Assembly: GCF_000003815.2 (NCBI RefSeq)
Contig: NC_049981.1
Span: 8,130,085 to 8,194,084 of the forward strand
Origin: Branchiostoma floridae
Lineage: Eukaryota; Chordata; Leptocardii; Amphioxiformes; Branchiostomatidae
Direction of reading: 5' to 3'
Length of the DNA: 64,000 nt
Shown: in pieces, positions 1 through 12,096 of the stretch
Layout of the letters: each line of letters starts with the position of its first letter
Position numbering within the stretch: the stretch's first letter is position 1
The notes under the pieces: model-generated
What the model saw: the letters and a program-made list of their open reading frames with translations, nothing else
What the model was told of the DNA's origin: nothing
Databases searched by the model: none
Program-made: the position numbers and the translations under genes

Positions 1-114
1 TACCGCCTTCACGCGTAGTACCCGCATTATCTGATATCTGTTTATAACAAGATGATGAAGTCCACATGAACTTTTAGATTTGATGAACGGGAACAGGTTA
101 GCAAAGGTGGCACA

Positions 115-1954
115 CTAACCTATTTGGAAGGTGGACACATTTTTGTTGCCAGTAAAGATACCACTTCCCATGCGTGCCACTCTCTCGGCTTCCTTAGCCA
201 TCTTGTCAAAGGTGCGTCGACCGTATTCATTTCGCACTTTATCCCGTAGTGACGCGGACCTATGTGCCTTCTGTCTGGACCGCTGCACGTGGGCTTCTCT
301 CTGCTCGTGGTGGGACTGACTTTTCATGTCTTTCCTGACGATTGTTTGGGTAACCTCCTCCCGATACTGCGAGTCTTCTGTCATGACGCGCTCCAGATTT
401 TCTCTTTGAAGTCGCTCCTTCTCCGCTCGGATCACAGCAGCGCGCGCTGCCTTGTTCTGAGCCGTTTGTGACGAGATTTCATGTGCCCGTTGGAAGGCAG
501 CCTCCTTTTCCGCCACGGTAGCCTCAGCCCATTGCTGCATCTCCTGGTCCCGTTGCTCTCGGACTCTTCTACTGCGCTCCAACTGCTGCTTTTCTTCAAG
601 AGACTTTGCTTTGAGGCTGAGATCTCTACGCAACATTTGTTGTTGGTAATTTTTCTCAAATACGGTATGTTTTGACTCTAGGTCTCCCCGCAGACTTTCT
701 AATTCCTGTTGTCGTTGATGATCGACTGCGGTTTTTCGCCGCTCGTATAAAGCCACCTCAGTGGCATTTTTCACCGCACTCGGTGATGTTCGAGATGCCT
801 GCGTTTCATTCTCGTNNNNNNNNNNNNNNNNNNNNNNNNNNNNNNNNNNNNNNNNNNNNNNNNNNNNNNNNNNNNNNNNNNNNNNNNNNNNNNNNNNNNN
901 NNNNNNNNNNNNNNNNNNNNNNNNNNNNNNNNNNNNNNNNNNNNNNNNNNNNNNNNNNNNNNNNNNNNNNNNNNNNNNNNNNNNNNNNNNNNNNNNNNNN
1001 NNNNNNNNNNNNNNNNNNNNNNNNNNNNNNNNNNNNNNNNNNNNNNNNNNNNNNNNNNNNNNNNNNNNNNNNNNNNNNNNNNNNNNNNNNNNNNNNNNNN
1101 NNNNNNNNNNNNNNNNNNNNNNNNNNNNNNNNNNNNNNNNNNNNNNNNNNNNNNNNNNNNTTCCCGCTCTCTTTCCTCTTCCCTGTCAGTTGAGCGATTG
1201 TTTTGATCTCCGCATGTTCTTCCTCTCGCCGTCGTCGTGATTCCATGAGCTCAACTATGCGGCGGTCTCGCTCTGGCAGGTCTGCACCAGACAGAGTTCT
1301 CCTCATAGCGATGTTGGACTCTCGCCTCCTGGACGCCGATGAAGGTCTACTACCAGAGATGCTTAGTTTCTGGAGATCGCTGAGTCGAAGGGATGTACTG
1401 CGGGTGAGTCTGGTGGCGGACTGTGATCTTGGCGGGTGCCTGCTTCTTGTTCTCTTGGTCTTAGTCGGCGTCCCGTCATCCACGTCCGACCTCTCTTGAC
1501 TGCTCCTGGTGCTCTCTGACGTCATACTCCGTATCTCCCATGCCGTTCGACTGCGTGTAAGACTACCCGGCACGGTTTTTGGCACTTCAGATTTGGCTGA
1601 TGAGGATACTGGGGTCCTCTTTTTCATTCCGTTCTTTTTCTCTTCTGCTATGACTTGCTTACGTATTTCTCTACACTTCTCTAACTGGCGCAGCCTTTCC
1701 GTCTCTTGCTCTTGAAACATGCCGTGTATAATACGTACGGGCATCCCCTGTGGTAAATACTCATCCTCTAGTTCAGCTAGAGTCTTTGGCAGAAGCTCTA
1801 CCGGTTTGATACCCATTCGAGCACACGCTTCCAGAGACCTCGGGCTCGTTAGAACATACCTACTCCCCTCGGCCTCTGGGGTGTCAAAGTTATACAAATC
1901 CAAGCGAATACTGGGATTTTTGTCCTCCTCCCTGCTGTCTTCTTGTCCAAACAT
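115..1954 (-). CDS. CCDC177: CCDC177-like coiled-coil protein, interrupted by an assembly gap
   Basis: The N-terminal part (1161-1954) begins MFGQEDSREE and contains the block LDLYNFDTPEAEGSRYVLTS followed by PRSLEACARMGIKPVELLPK. I recognise these as nearly identical to the N terminus of vertebrate CCDC177. The middle is Ser/Arg-rich and leads into an Arg/Glu-rich coiled coil. The C-terminal part (115-815) is a long charged helix with many Q, E, R and K residues; it ends with SLRDKVRNEYGRRTFDKM, like the C terminus of the vertebrate protein, and stops at a TAG at 115-117. Both parts are open up to the 345-base N run (816-1160) but lie in different frames, so the gap size is probably wrong rather than the gene broken. 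No intron is needed. As written the protein would be about 610 residues; I recall the human one as about 700. The start is the first ATG in a good context (gccATG). The cellular role is not established. Confidence 0.85.
816..1160. other. assembly gap (345 N) inside the CCDC177-like gene
   Basis: This run of N lies in the coiled-coil region. The reading frames on the two sides do not agree across a length of 345, so the true length is probably not exactly this. Confidence 0.95.
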
Positions 1955-3117
1955 GGCGTTATCGATTGCTGGCGACGATCAGGGATGAATAATTGATAAA
2001 CCGGTCCTTAATATTGACAAGTCACCTGCCACGGCCTAATTCAATCACGGCACCATCTCACGCGCCACACAAATCTCATTTTGTTACAACATAACAGTCA
2101 GCACAACGGCACAGCCTTTCATTGAGAAGTAAGAAAAATGTGACTTCTATGAATCAAAAACAGTGCTTCTAACGTGATATATGTTACAATTGTATGCCCC
2201 TAACGGTCTTATACAAACAGTATGTCAAAGCCACTCCACTCTATGGCTATTTGTATGCAGTTGACTTCATACTTTAAGTCTTACGAACGAGCCAATCGGT
2301 CGAGTCGAACGGAGTTGATATATGGATGACCGGCGAGACCGTGGTCACAGATCGGGGAACGCCATCGCTCTGCTGCCCGGGTTATTCACGAGCACTGCGA
2401 AGCGAAGGATGCTGCATACATGGCAGGACGTTATATGGAAGGTGGTGGCTCCGGAAATAATGATGAAATTCAAACGCGAACTGCTGGCCTGGTGAGAAGT
2501 GGCACATCCCAGGTAAAGGGTTTCTTGGCCTGCCTCAAGACATGTCAGTGATGGACGAAATTCTATCCCTCCGAGGCTTTGAACAAAACGGCTCCGTACG
2601 ACTGTGCGCTCTCTACCGGCGAAATCCTTCTTGTCCCGTTAGTGAAATGATCACAATCCTCGCCTTCATCGAGTTTGAAAGGCCAGACGTATCCCGCCTG
2701 TCCGGAGGCGCTCTCCTATTGTCCGGTTATTAGGACATAATCACCCAACCACAACAATGTCCAAGTAGTCCTACCTGTCACTAACGGATTCTCCAGCCCG
2801 CAGTGCGCAGGTACGCAAACGCTGGACGTAGGGAGGGGGGTGATTGCAACTGTCGTAAAATTTGAGTTAAGGGAACCCAAACCACAAAATCTGACTTGGT
2901 ATGATAAAATAATCATGACTTCTGATAAATACTTACAATTGAAACCATATTTTTATATCATATGTGCAATTATTTGACAGGAAATGGCTATTTTATAGTT
3001 ATATTCTTCCTTACGATTAATGTGCCGTAAAACAACAACCTTCAAGGTCAGAGGTCGGCGTCTCAGCAGTCACGTTGAAAAAGTAAAAACTGTATTTTGG
3101 GCTGGAAATTCGCCAGA
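1955..3117. other. divergent intergenic region between CCDC177-like and CHCHD1
   Basis: The two genes point away from each other and their start codons are about 1.16 kb apart, so both promoters should lie here. I see no TATA box, no convincing open frame and no clear repeat. One short frame at 2542-2733 has no recognisable similarity. Confidence 0.5.
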
Positions 3118-6100
3118 ATGGCACGTATTCCACCAGGACTGATAATCAACCCAGCCCCCGGTGTACGATATAAAGTGCCGGCCGTAAAAAAACTCACCAA
3201 GGAACTAATTTTGAAGGATAAAGTGAAGTTTCAGAAAAACAGGCTTGGAGGTGAGTCACTCCATCTTGTTGATGAATTTTGGCGTGTTCTTCTTTGTGTT
3301 CCTCTTCCTCTTAGAGTTTAGGTGACCACCACTGGCGGATCCAGAAATTTGTTAAGGGGGGGGGGGGGCGCTCCATGACGCGGCCGAAGGCCGGTGCCGC
3401 GCAGCGCAAGCTGCGCGGGGGGAGAGCACGAGAGGGGGGTTCCCCCCTCTCGTTGGGGGGTATGGGGGCATTTTAGAGCCATCTCTGAGCAAACAAACTA
3501 ACACTGACTTTTGTCATTGCCTGTGGCTGTTTGCACGTTAGGGATATTTTTTTAACAACTACCACCAAGGAGGTTGAAAACAAACCTAACGAAAGCTAGT
3601 TCCTCCTTCTTAATATTCATAAATGACGCCACGCTACACAAACAATATCGCAAAATTATTTGTATCTGGCTGTCGATGTGACTTGCTCCGCGAAGCGGCT
3701 TGCGCTCCTATAAAATCGCATAGAAATCTCGTGGGGTCTGAGCGGCTTGCCGGAGACGATTTTGAAAGTGTCTTGCGCATTTGAAATTACATATATATTA
3801 TTACGGACTCTTTTTGCTTCTGTGGTGGCAATTGATACCGGCAAAGAACATTAATCCGACACCCCTTTTATCCGACACTTTTCATCACCTATCTGTCAGT
3901 AAAAATCTACCCCTGGCAGCAAATTATTTCTAGTGTTTTATAAAAAACCAGTAACATGTATGACATAAAACCTTGAAAATTTGAGCTCTCAAAGATCGCA
4001 TGTTGGAGCAGCAAGTTAATCAATCTTCCGGTGTGTTTTCCTGCCCTTAATGAAGCCGTGGGACGGGGGCAGAGGTCATGATTTCGAGGGATCTTACATT
4101 ACGTCTTTACATTACAAAACCATAATCACAGTGAATAAATAACAAATCAATAAACTGTCCATTGATGACAACCAACATGCCTTGGAATGTCTCTCCTTCA
4201 AGTACAACGCGGCTTTGTTATGCTTATCGGCAGCCTCCGAACGCAGGCGCCATTTTGAAAATGTGCATCAGCACCCCCAATCTGAAATACTCACATCCCA
4301 ATACACAGCAAGGCGGATCTCACCGGCGATACCAACAGCCCCACATGGGGACGTACTGTAAGGAGTTTGTAGTGTGTTGTGTCAAGGACGTTACGTAACG
4401 TCCTTGGTTGTGTGGGTATATTTTTTGGGAGCCATTCACGAAACAACGTATTTACCGACATTTGCTTATCAAACAACGGATTAAAAGTTTCATAGAACAT
4501 CATAACCGTGTAGTGGAACAGCAGAAAGGATTTGCCACTGGTTGAGGCATTTTCGGGCCATGTTTAGATCGTGATGCCGGCAGTTTACCGACATGCCGAT
4601 TTGCCGATGAAACCTTGAGTAAGTGCCTGTCGATTGATACAAATTTGACGTTGTAAATATGAAATCCGTTGATAATCAGCCTTGTCATATTATTGTGACG
4701 GATTAAAGTTCCCCTGGCAATAGAATCCCAAGGGACTTGTTATCAGTTACACTCTCTTTGAAGTGTTAATTTCTGCTGATACCACGGAAAGTGGGAGACC
4801 AATGCACGTGTATATATAAGTGATGGCCGCGGAAACATGTAGTAAGCAGTGCACTAAATAGTTTCCGGTGTTACAGAATTTTGGGGCCCCCCAGAATTCT
4901 GCGGCCCCCCTGTTCACGTGACAGCCATTTGGCATGCGGGGGCGTGGCCTAAAAACTACGATGGCCCACAAGGACATTCCCCATATACACTGGCTGGCAC
5001 CAGAAACAAGCCTGTCGTCACATGTGTATCTGTACTGAGGGCCAACATTATGACATTCTGGAGTCCAAATTATGTTGGAAAATGGTCCGTGCAATCTTTT
5101 CTGAAAATAAACTGTTTTTCTTATGATCGTAGGTTTGCGTAGATATCCGCCTTACTAGATAAAACGTTCTGTGAACTAGCCCTGGGTTGAGCCCTGGACT
5201 TTTGGGGACCCCTTCCCAGGGGACGAACGCTTTGCACAATCCTTATCAAAGTTGGACGTCAACAAGTTCCCAACAAGTACTTTAATGTCTTACTAAAAAA
5301 AGCAGTCTGTGAACTAGCTTTGGAAATTTAAGGAGGGGGGGCCCAAAATACCGGGTTGAGCCCTTGACTTTTGGGGCCCCCTTCCCAGGGGACGAACGCT
5401 TTGCACAATCCTTATCAAACTTGGACGTCAACAAGTTCCCAACAAGTACTTAAATGTCTTACTAGATAAAGCGGTCTTTGAACTAGCTTTGGAAATTTAA
5501 GAAGGGGGGCCCCAAAATACCGGGTTGAGCCCTGGACTAGCCCTGGGTTGAGCCCTGGACTTTTGGGGCCCCCCTTCCCAGGGGACGAACGCTTTGCACA
5601 AACCTTATCAAACTTGGACGTCAACAAGTTCCCAACAAGTACTTTAATGTCTTACTAGAAAAAGCGGTCTTTGAACTAGCTTTGGAAATTTAAGAAGGGG
5701 GGCCCCAAAATACCGGGTTGAGCCCTGGACTAGTGGGCTCCCCGTCCTAAATTTCCAAAGCTAGTTCACAGACCGCTTTGTTGTAGTAAGACATTAAATT
5801 TCTTGTCAGGAACATATTGACGTCCAAGTTTGAAAAGAATTGTGCAAAACATTCGTCCTCTGGGAAGGGGGGCCCCCAAAATTCAAGGGCTCAACTCGAT
5901 ATTTTCGGGCCCCTCCTTAAATTTCCAAAGCTAGTTCACAGACCGCTTTTTGGACTAAGAGTATTAAAGTACTTGTTTATAACTTTTTGACGTCCAAGTT
6001 TGATAAGGCTTTTGCAAAGCGTTCGTCTCCTGGGTAGGGGGGCCCCAAAAGTCCAGGGCTGAACCCGGTGTTTTGGGGCCCCCCTCTTTTAAATTCCAAA

Positions 6101-9100
6101 GCTAGTTCACAGACCGCTATTAGGAGTAAGACATTAAAGTACTTGTTGGGAACTTGTTGATGTCCAAGTTTGATAAGGATTGTGCAAAGCGTTCGTCCCC
6201 TGGGAAGGGGGGCCCCAAAAGTCGAGGGCTTAACCCGATATTCTGGGGCCCCCCTTCTTGGCTAGTTCACAGAGCTCAACCCGGTATTTTGGGGCCCCCC
6301 TTCTTAAATTTCCAAAGCTAGTTCAAATACACCTTTTTGGAGTAAGACATTTAAGTTCTTATTGGGAACTTGTTGACGTCCAAGTTTGATAAGGATTGTG
6401 CAAAGCGTGCGTCCCCTGGGAAGGGGGGCCCCAAAAGTCCAGGGCTCAACCCGGTATTTTGGGGCCCCCCTCCTTAAATTTCCAAAGGAAGTTCACATAC
6501 CTCTTTTTGGAGTAGACATTTAAGTTCTTATTGTGAACTTGTTGACGTCCAAGTTTGATAAGGATAGTGCAAAGCGTTCGTCCCCTGGGAAGGGGGGCCC
6601 CAAAAGTCCAGGGCTCAACCCAGTATTTTGGGGCCCCCCTTCTTGGCTTGTTCACAGAGCTCAACCCGGTATTTTGGGGCCACCCTCCTTAAATTTCCAA
6701 AGCTAGTACAAATACCCCTTTTTGGAGTAAGACATTTAAGTTCTTATTGGGAACTTGTTGACGTCCAAGTTTGATAAGGATTGTGCAAAGCGTTCGTCCC
6801 CTGGGAAGGGGGGCCCCAAAAGTCCAGGGCTCAACCTAGGGCTAGTCCAGGGCTCACCCCGGTATTTTGGGGCCCCCTCCTTTAATTTCCAAAGCTAGTT
6901 CAAAGACCGCTTTATGTAGTAAGACATTAAAGTACTTGTTCGGAACTTGTTGACGTCCAAGTTTGATAAGGATTGTGCAAAGCGTTTGTTCCCTGGGAAG
7001 GGGTTCCCAAAAGTCCAGTGCTCAACCCGGTATTTTGAGGCCCCCGTCCTTAAATTTCCAAAGCTAGTTCAAAGACCGCTTTATCTAGTAAAACATTAAA
7101 GTACTTGTTGGGAACTTGTTGACGTCCAAGTTTGATAAGGATTGTGCAAAGCGTTCGTTGCCTTGGAAGGGGGGGCCCAAAAGTCCAGGGCTGAACCCGG
7201 TATTTTGGGGCCCCCCTCCTTAAATTTCCAAAGCTAGTTCACATACCCCTTTTTGGAGTAAGACATTAAAGTACTTGTTGGGAACTTGTTGACGTCCAAG
7301 TTTGATAAGGCTTGTATAAAGCGTTCGTCCCCTGGGAAGGGGGGACCCAAAAGTCCAGGGCTGAACCCGGTATTTTGGGGCCCCCCTTCTTGGCTAGTTC
7401 ATAGAGCTCAACCCGGTATTTTGGGGCCCCGCTCCTTAAATTTCCAAAGCTAGTTTGCAGACCGCTTTTAGGATAAGACATTAAAGTACTTGTTGGGAAC
7501 TTGTTGACGTCCAAGTTTGATAACAATTGTGCAAAGCGTTTGTCTCCTGGGAAGGGGGGCCCCAAAGTCCAGGGCTGAACCCGGCATTTTGGGGCCCCCC
7601 TCCTTAAATTTCCAAAGCTTGTTCAAATACCCCTTTTTGGAGTAAGACATTTAAGTTCTTATTGGGAATTTGTTGACGTTCAAGTTTGATAAGGATTGTG
7701 CAAAGCGTTCGTCCCCTGGGAAGGGAGGCCCCAAAAGTCCAGGGCTCAACCCGGTATTTTGGGGCCCCCCTTCTTGGCTAGTTCACAGAGCTCAACCCGG
7801 TATTTTGGGGCCCCCCCTCCTTAAATTTCCAAAGCTAGTACAAATACCCCTTTTTGGAGTAAGACATTTAAGTTCTTATTGGGAACTTGTTGACGTCCAA
7901 GTTTGATAAGGATTGTGCAAAGCGTGCGTCCCCTGGGAAGGGGGGCCCAAAAGCCCAGGGATCAACCCGGTATTTTTGGGGCCCCCTCCTTAAATTTCCA
8001 AAGCTAATTCAAAGACCGCTTTTTTTGGAAAGACATTAAAGTACTTGTTGGGAACTTGTTGACGTCCAAATTTGATAAGGATTGTGCAAAGCGTTCGTCC
8101 CCTGGGAAGGGGGGCCCCAAAAGTACAGGGCTCACCGAGGTATTTTGGGGCCCCCCTCCTTAAATTTCCAAAGCTAGTTCACAGACCGCTTTTTTTAGTA
8201 AGACATTAAAGTACTTGTTGGGAACTTGTTGACGTCCAAGTTTAATAAGGATTGTGCAAAGCGTTCGTCCCCTGGGAAGGGGGGCCCCAAAAGTCCAGGG
8301 CTCAACCCAGGGCTAGTTCACAGAACGTTTTATCTAGTAAGGCGGATATCTACGCAAACCTATGATCATAAGAAAAACAGTTTATTTTTAGAAAAGATTG
8401 CACGGACCATTTTCCAACATAATTTGGACTCCAGAATGTCATAATGTTGGCCCTCAGTACAGATACACATGTGACGACAGGCTTGTTTCTGGTGCCAGCC
8501 AGTGTATATGGGGAATGTCCTTGTGGGCCATCGTAGTTTTTAGGCCACGCCCCCGCATGCCAAATGTTGGTCACGTGACCAGGGGGGCCGCAGAATTCTG
8601 GGGGGCCCCAAAATTCTGTAACACCGGAATGCCCAAAAGCCTGCTTGTTTATTCATGGTTCAGTGTTGAAAATGCTGGAAAGTGTTGGATAAATGTTCTA
8701 TGCCGTTAATGGCAAATCGGGCAAAATGGCAAAAAAAAAACAACGTCGGCACGAGCATCGCGGCGACTGATCAGAACTATAGTGGGGAGGGGGGTGCCGC
8801 CGCACGACGCCGATTTTCCCAAGGCGGGGTCGACCGGTCGCGTCTCTCTAGCCGATGACGGATGATAGAAATCATCAGTTTATAAAAAATAGTTAACTTT
8901 TGCTGATTTTCTGGAGATCTTACAAAATTTCCATGCTCACGCCGATTTTGGCTTACAGCGGCCCGGCACCAGTTTCATGGGGAGATATTGATGCGGCTGC
9001 GCTCCGTCTCCAGGCCTTTACCGTTTGCGTTTAAGTTTAAGCTTACGTGACTCTGAAGACCCAAACCGCAAGTTTCCCTAAATAATTACCAGAAAATGTC

Positions 9101-12096
9101 CTTTCAAATAAGCGAATTAGTTTTATAACGTTGCCAATATTCTTGGCGTCCCTCAGAAGACCTCTAGTAGCCTGGGTTTATTTTGCCAAATTTTTTTTTT
9201 TTGCGCGTGACCACCATCATCTTGTTGATGTTTCTGCCATTTATATCTTTATCTCTATGAAAGTGGAGATATTGTAATATCTCAATAAAAAATGGAGATA
9301 TAGTTTCGGATGTGTCTGTGTCCTGGATTTTTGTAGTCAGCAAAACTCAAGAACCTCTGAATGAGGGTCTGCATGCTCCTACCCGTAAGGCGTAGGCAGG
9401 CCTTTTTAATTTTCCCGTTATTAGTAGGGAAGCCATTTCATTCTATGTAATTCGCAGTGAGGATGGGAAAATTTACCGTAAACCGTAGCCAGTACATTTC
9501 ACATAGAGCGTAATCGAGCCTAAAATTTCCGCATAAAACGTAATCAAGCCTAAAAATGTTCCATACATCGTAATGTGGCCTCATGATTTTCGTAAATTGT
9601 ATCATAGTCCAACAGCAATTTTCCCCCACAAAATACGGGAAATGGCGATTTAGATGAACAAGATGTAAACATTTCGCCACCATAACTCGCTTGCAACGCC
9701 TTTCACCTTATTTTATTCGGCCATCGACATGTTGAAGAAATGTAGGGGGCGTCGCCCTCAAAAGTCTCACAAGAAATGTCATTGAACTTAGCTTAGTCTG
9801 CCAGCAAAATTAGCCTACGATAATGCAGGAAATAGCGTTTTAGAGGGGAAAGATTTCAAAATTTACCTAGGCCTCCTTGCAACTCCTCACCCCTCTGGTG
9901 TTGAAATATGTTGGGGGTAGGATGGGGCGGTGTGCCCTCGAACACCTTTTGTCGTATATAGAAATGACATCCAATTCAGCTTAAATTTGAGAAGTATTTT
10001 CCAAGGTTGTCGTAATTTTATCTACGAGTTGTAGAAGGATCATGTACATTGAATAGTTTTTCCAAAATCCATAGCTACGGCCGCGTGGCGCGTTGGTACA
10101 CCCGATCCCTCGATCTCGGAAGTTAAGCAACGCGCGGTCCGGATAGTGCTTGGATGGGGGACCAACCAAGGACGTCCGGATTGCTGTAGCCTCACGAAGC
10201 TTTCCACAAAATCGTCTTCCGGGAGGGACGTAAAACGGGGGTCCCGTGCTCGAGGAGGTGCCTCGACCATGTTAAACAGCCTCATTACTCATACTTTGGG
10301 TACCTACTGGCTGGCAAAATACACCAGATGATTATTATTATTATATTGGTGTTGATATAAAATGATATCATTTTCTAGGAACCTCAAAGTTCTTTTTTTA
10401 CACTACTTTTTCTAATATTTTTGAGAATGCCTAATATCAAGTTATAAAGACTGGTGACTGCACTTTTGCACATGAGAAGCCCATAATGATGTAGGAATTG
10501 AAATTTCATTACAATACTGCAAGGACTGTCCTGCATACAGCGAAGTAAACACTTGTTTATTTTCCTCCTCAGCTGCCACGTGTCTCACAGAGATGAGCCT
10601 TATGATGGCCTGTTGGAAGGAAAATGACTACAAGGATTCGGCATGTGCCAAGGAGATTACAGCATTCCATAAGTGCACAGAAGAGGCAACAGTGAGTAAA
10701 CGCTCTGTCTCATTCACTAGCCATTCTATCATCTGTTGTGTCCACATAGATATGGAGGCTTGATGTCTGCAGTAGGGGTGGGTACAGGTACTACAAAATC
10801 ATTTTTTCTTATTGGACTAGTCCGGAAAAAACGGACCTGAAAAAATTTGGTGGACCCGATGTTGGACCTATTGGAAAATTAACAAATTATATGATCAAAC
10901 ATTCACTCATTTTGGGGCTTACCGGTCGAGAAAATTAACGAAAGCGAAGAAGAGTAGAGTCTATAGTCATTTCTACCAAGTTTTACAGTCAATCGTACAG
11001 AGGCAGTTAGCCTTGATTTTAAAACGCCAGTGGGAGTCGAATAGTCCACAAAACAGATTTCCTTGTATCAAAATGGACCATTGTTTTGAGTATCGTCATT
11101 CACAAGTTTTCACATACTGAATCAGGTTCAGGTTCAGCTCCGTACCTGGACCTGAACCTCTGGACCTGAACTGGACCTGAATTTTCTGTACCGGTACCCA
11201 CCCCTAGTCTGCAGGATTGGCAGTTTGGCACTATGTGGGTCTTTCCTTATTCAGTCAATCCTGCAGGGTTGTCCACCTCTTTGATCATTGTTGTGATCTT
11301 CCTGAGCCACCTCTTCTTAACAAACCTGTGGAAACATTGTGTTGTGGGAGAGTTTTTAAGGTTTGTTGACCTGCATGCCCTATGGTGTATATGGTGTTAT
11401 AACGGCTCGTCAGTTGGTATAACCACCTCATAAATCCACCTATGCGAAAATTTTAGGTACTTTCACTTTCACTTTGTCTGTACAGAGTATACTATCTTTT
11501 ACAAGATTTAGATAATTGAAGTGACTGTAGTTGAAGATATCAATTTTTGTTGCTGAATTTTGCTTAGACACAATCTTATGTGCCTGTAAAGCTAAGGGCA
11601 CAACCCGCCGTACGTGCAATTTGTCTGTGCATTTTTTGGGGAGGTCATGTCCGCCACGTATTTCTGAAAACGTTCAGGCTGTACAGGGCAGGCGCGTTGC
11701 CCGTACTGGCACGTACGGGGGGCCAATCCGTAGCCCGATGGCACATAAAGTTTTGCCTGCACGTAAAGTTCTACGGCGTGTCTGCATGCTCCAAAATCCG
11801 GATTTCCTACGAGTTTGTACAGAGGCGGTACTTACCACTTACGGATCCCAAAAGATTGCCCACGTCTTGGCACGTAGACAGCATGTATTTGCATGTACGG
11901 TGGGTTGTGCCCTTAGCCTAATATACCAAACCTAGCTGATGAAAACTGAGTCTTGCAACTTGTATCTTCCATGTAGAAAGAACGGCGGAGAGTGAAGGCG
12001 GCAGATCTGAAAGGTGTCGTACAGGAAGGACGACTGAGCAGCCGAAACATCAACAAGTTGTTACCAAGATTTCCTCATCCAGTAAAACCTCACTAG
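3118..12096 (+). CDS. CHCHD1: CHCHD1 / mitochondrial small-subunit ribosomal protein mS37 (three exons)
   Basis: Exons are 3118-3250, 10573-10691 and 11977-12096, with consensus GT/AG borders (gtgagt at 3251 and 10692; AG at 10571-10572 and 11975-11976). Phases agree and give 123 residues; human CHCHD1 is 118. Residues 47-60 read TCLTEMSLMMACWK, as in vertebrate CHCHD1. The twin CX9C motif is complete (Cys48, Cys58, Cys69, Cys79), the mark of the CHCH fold, which is oxidised in the mitochondrial intermembrane space by the Mia40 system in known family members. The C terminus NINKLLPRFPHP matches the family ending. The known role is as a component of the mitochondrial ribosome small subunit. 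The N terminus is basic but shows no classical presequence. Intron 1 is 7.3 kb and full of repeats; intron 2 is 1.3 kb and holds two MITEs. Confidence 0.93.
3336..3480. repeat. GC-rich repeat fragment
   Basis: A G-run is followed by short self-complementary words (cggccgaaggccg; gagaggggggttcccccctctc). This composition is unlike its surroundings and is typical of a dispersed element end. I cannot assign a family or exact ends. Confidence 0.35.
4383..4406. repeat. perfect 24-bp palindrome
   Basis: Twelve bases, caaggacgttac, are followed directly by their reverse complement with no loop. It lies in CHCHD1 intron 1. No function can be assigned. Confidence 0.8.
4863..8629. mobile_element. foldback-type non-autonomous DNA element with internal tandem subrepeats
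   Basis: The two ends are long inverted repeats of about 340 bp: 4863-5202 matches the reverse complement of 8290-8629, both starting TTCCGGTGTTACAG. Between them are subrepeats of mainly 170 bp, some 191 or 216 bp. Each carries the words GCAAAGCGTTCGTCCC, TTGTTGACGTCCAAG and TTTCCAAAGCTAGTTC. Three subunits near the left end point minus (about 5221, 5391, 5584) and fourteen point plus (about 5846, 6014, 6184, 6400, 6569, 6785, 6977, 7146, 7316, 7531, 7700, 7917, 8087, 8257). The orientation switches near 5740. No transposase frame is present; short open frames here are by-products of the repeat. No target-site duplication is evident. The layout resembles foldback elements such as Drosophila FB/Galileo; the family is not established. 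Confidence 0.85.
8745..8950. repeat. dispersed repeat fragment, second copy near 58028-58170
   Basis: Shared stretches with 58028-58170 include GATTTTCTGGAGAT and aligned words around 'gaccagaactgtagt' and 'gatcagaactatagt', in the same order and spacing with gaps. The copies are diverged. No coding capacity is seen. Confidence 0.5.
10074..10345 (+). mobile_element. 5S rRNA-derived SINE
   Basis: The first 120 bases are a recognisable 5S rRNA sequence: it starts gctacggccg, has GATCTCGGAAGTTAAGCA, then TGCTTGGATGGGGGACC, and closes with TTGCTGTAGCCT. These include the internal A box, intermediate element and C box of a type 1 RNA polymerase III promoter. The head is followed by an unrelated body of about 140 bases and a short (ATT)n tail near 10331-10345, the structure of a SINE3-type retroposon. 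It lies in CHCHD1 intron 1 and is not a functional 5S gene, as many positions differ from 5S. No target-site duplication could be seen. Confidence 0.8.
10773..11206. mobile_element. hAT-like MITE with 8-bp target duplication
   Basis: Terminal inverted repeats are TAGGGGTGGGTACAGGTAC at the left and GTACCGGTACCCACCCCTA at the right. The flanks carry the identical 8-mer GTCTGCAG (10765-10772 and 11207-11214), the duplication size of hAT elements. The interior repeats 'ggacctga' words and has no open frame. It lies in CHCHD1 intron 2. Confidence 0.85.
11593..11915. mobile_element. MITE with 21-bp inverted ends
   Basis: The left end TAAGGGCACAACCCGCCGTA is inverted at the right as TACGGTGGGTTGTGCCCTTA. 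The inner parts also pair imperfectly (words with 'acgtaa' and 'tacgtg'). The open frames across it are by-products. The superfamily is unclear because no clean target duplication is visible. It lies in CHCHD1 intron 2. Confidence 0.75.

Noticed and set aside
5048-7906. Multiple short Gly/Pro-rich frames
   Set aside because: The same subrepeat is read in several frames on both strands within the foldback element.
11531-11935. 134- and 113-residue frames in CHCHD1 intron 2
   Set aside because: They read through the MITE at 11593-11915, whose inverted ends explain the composition.
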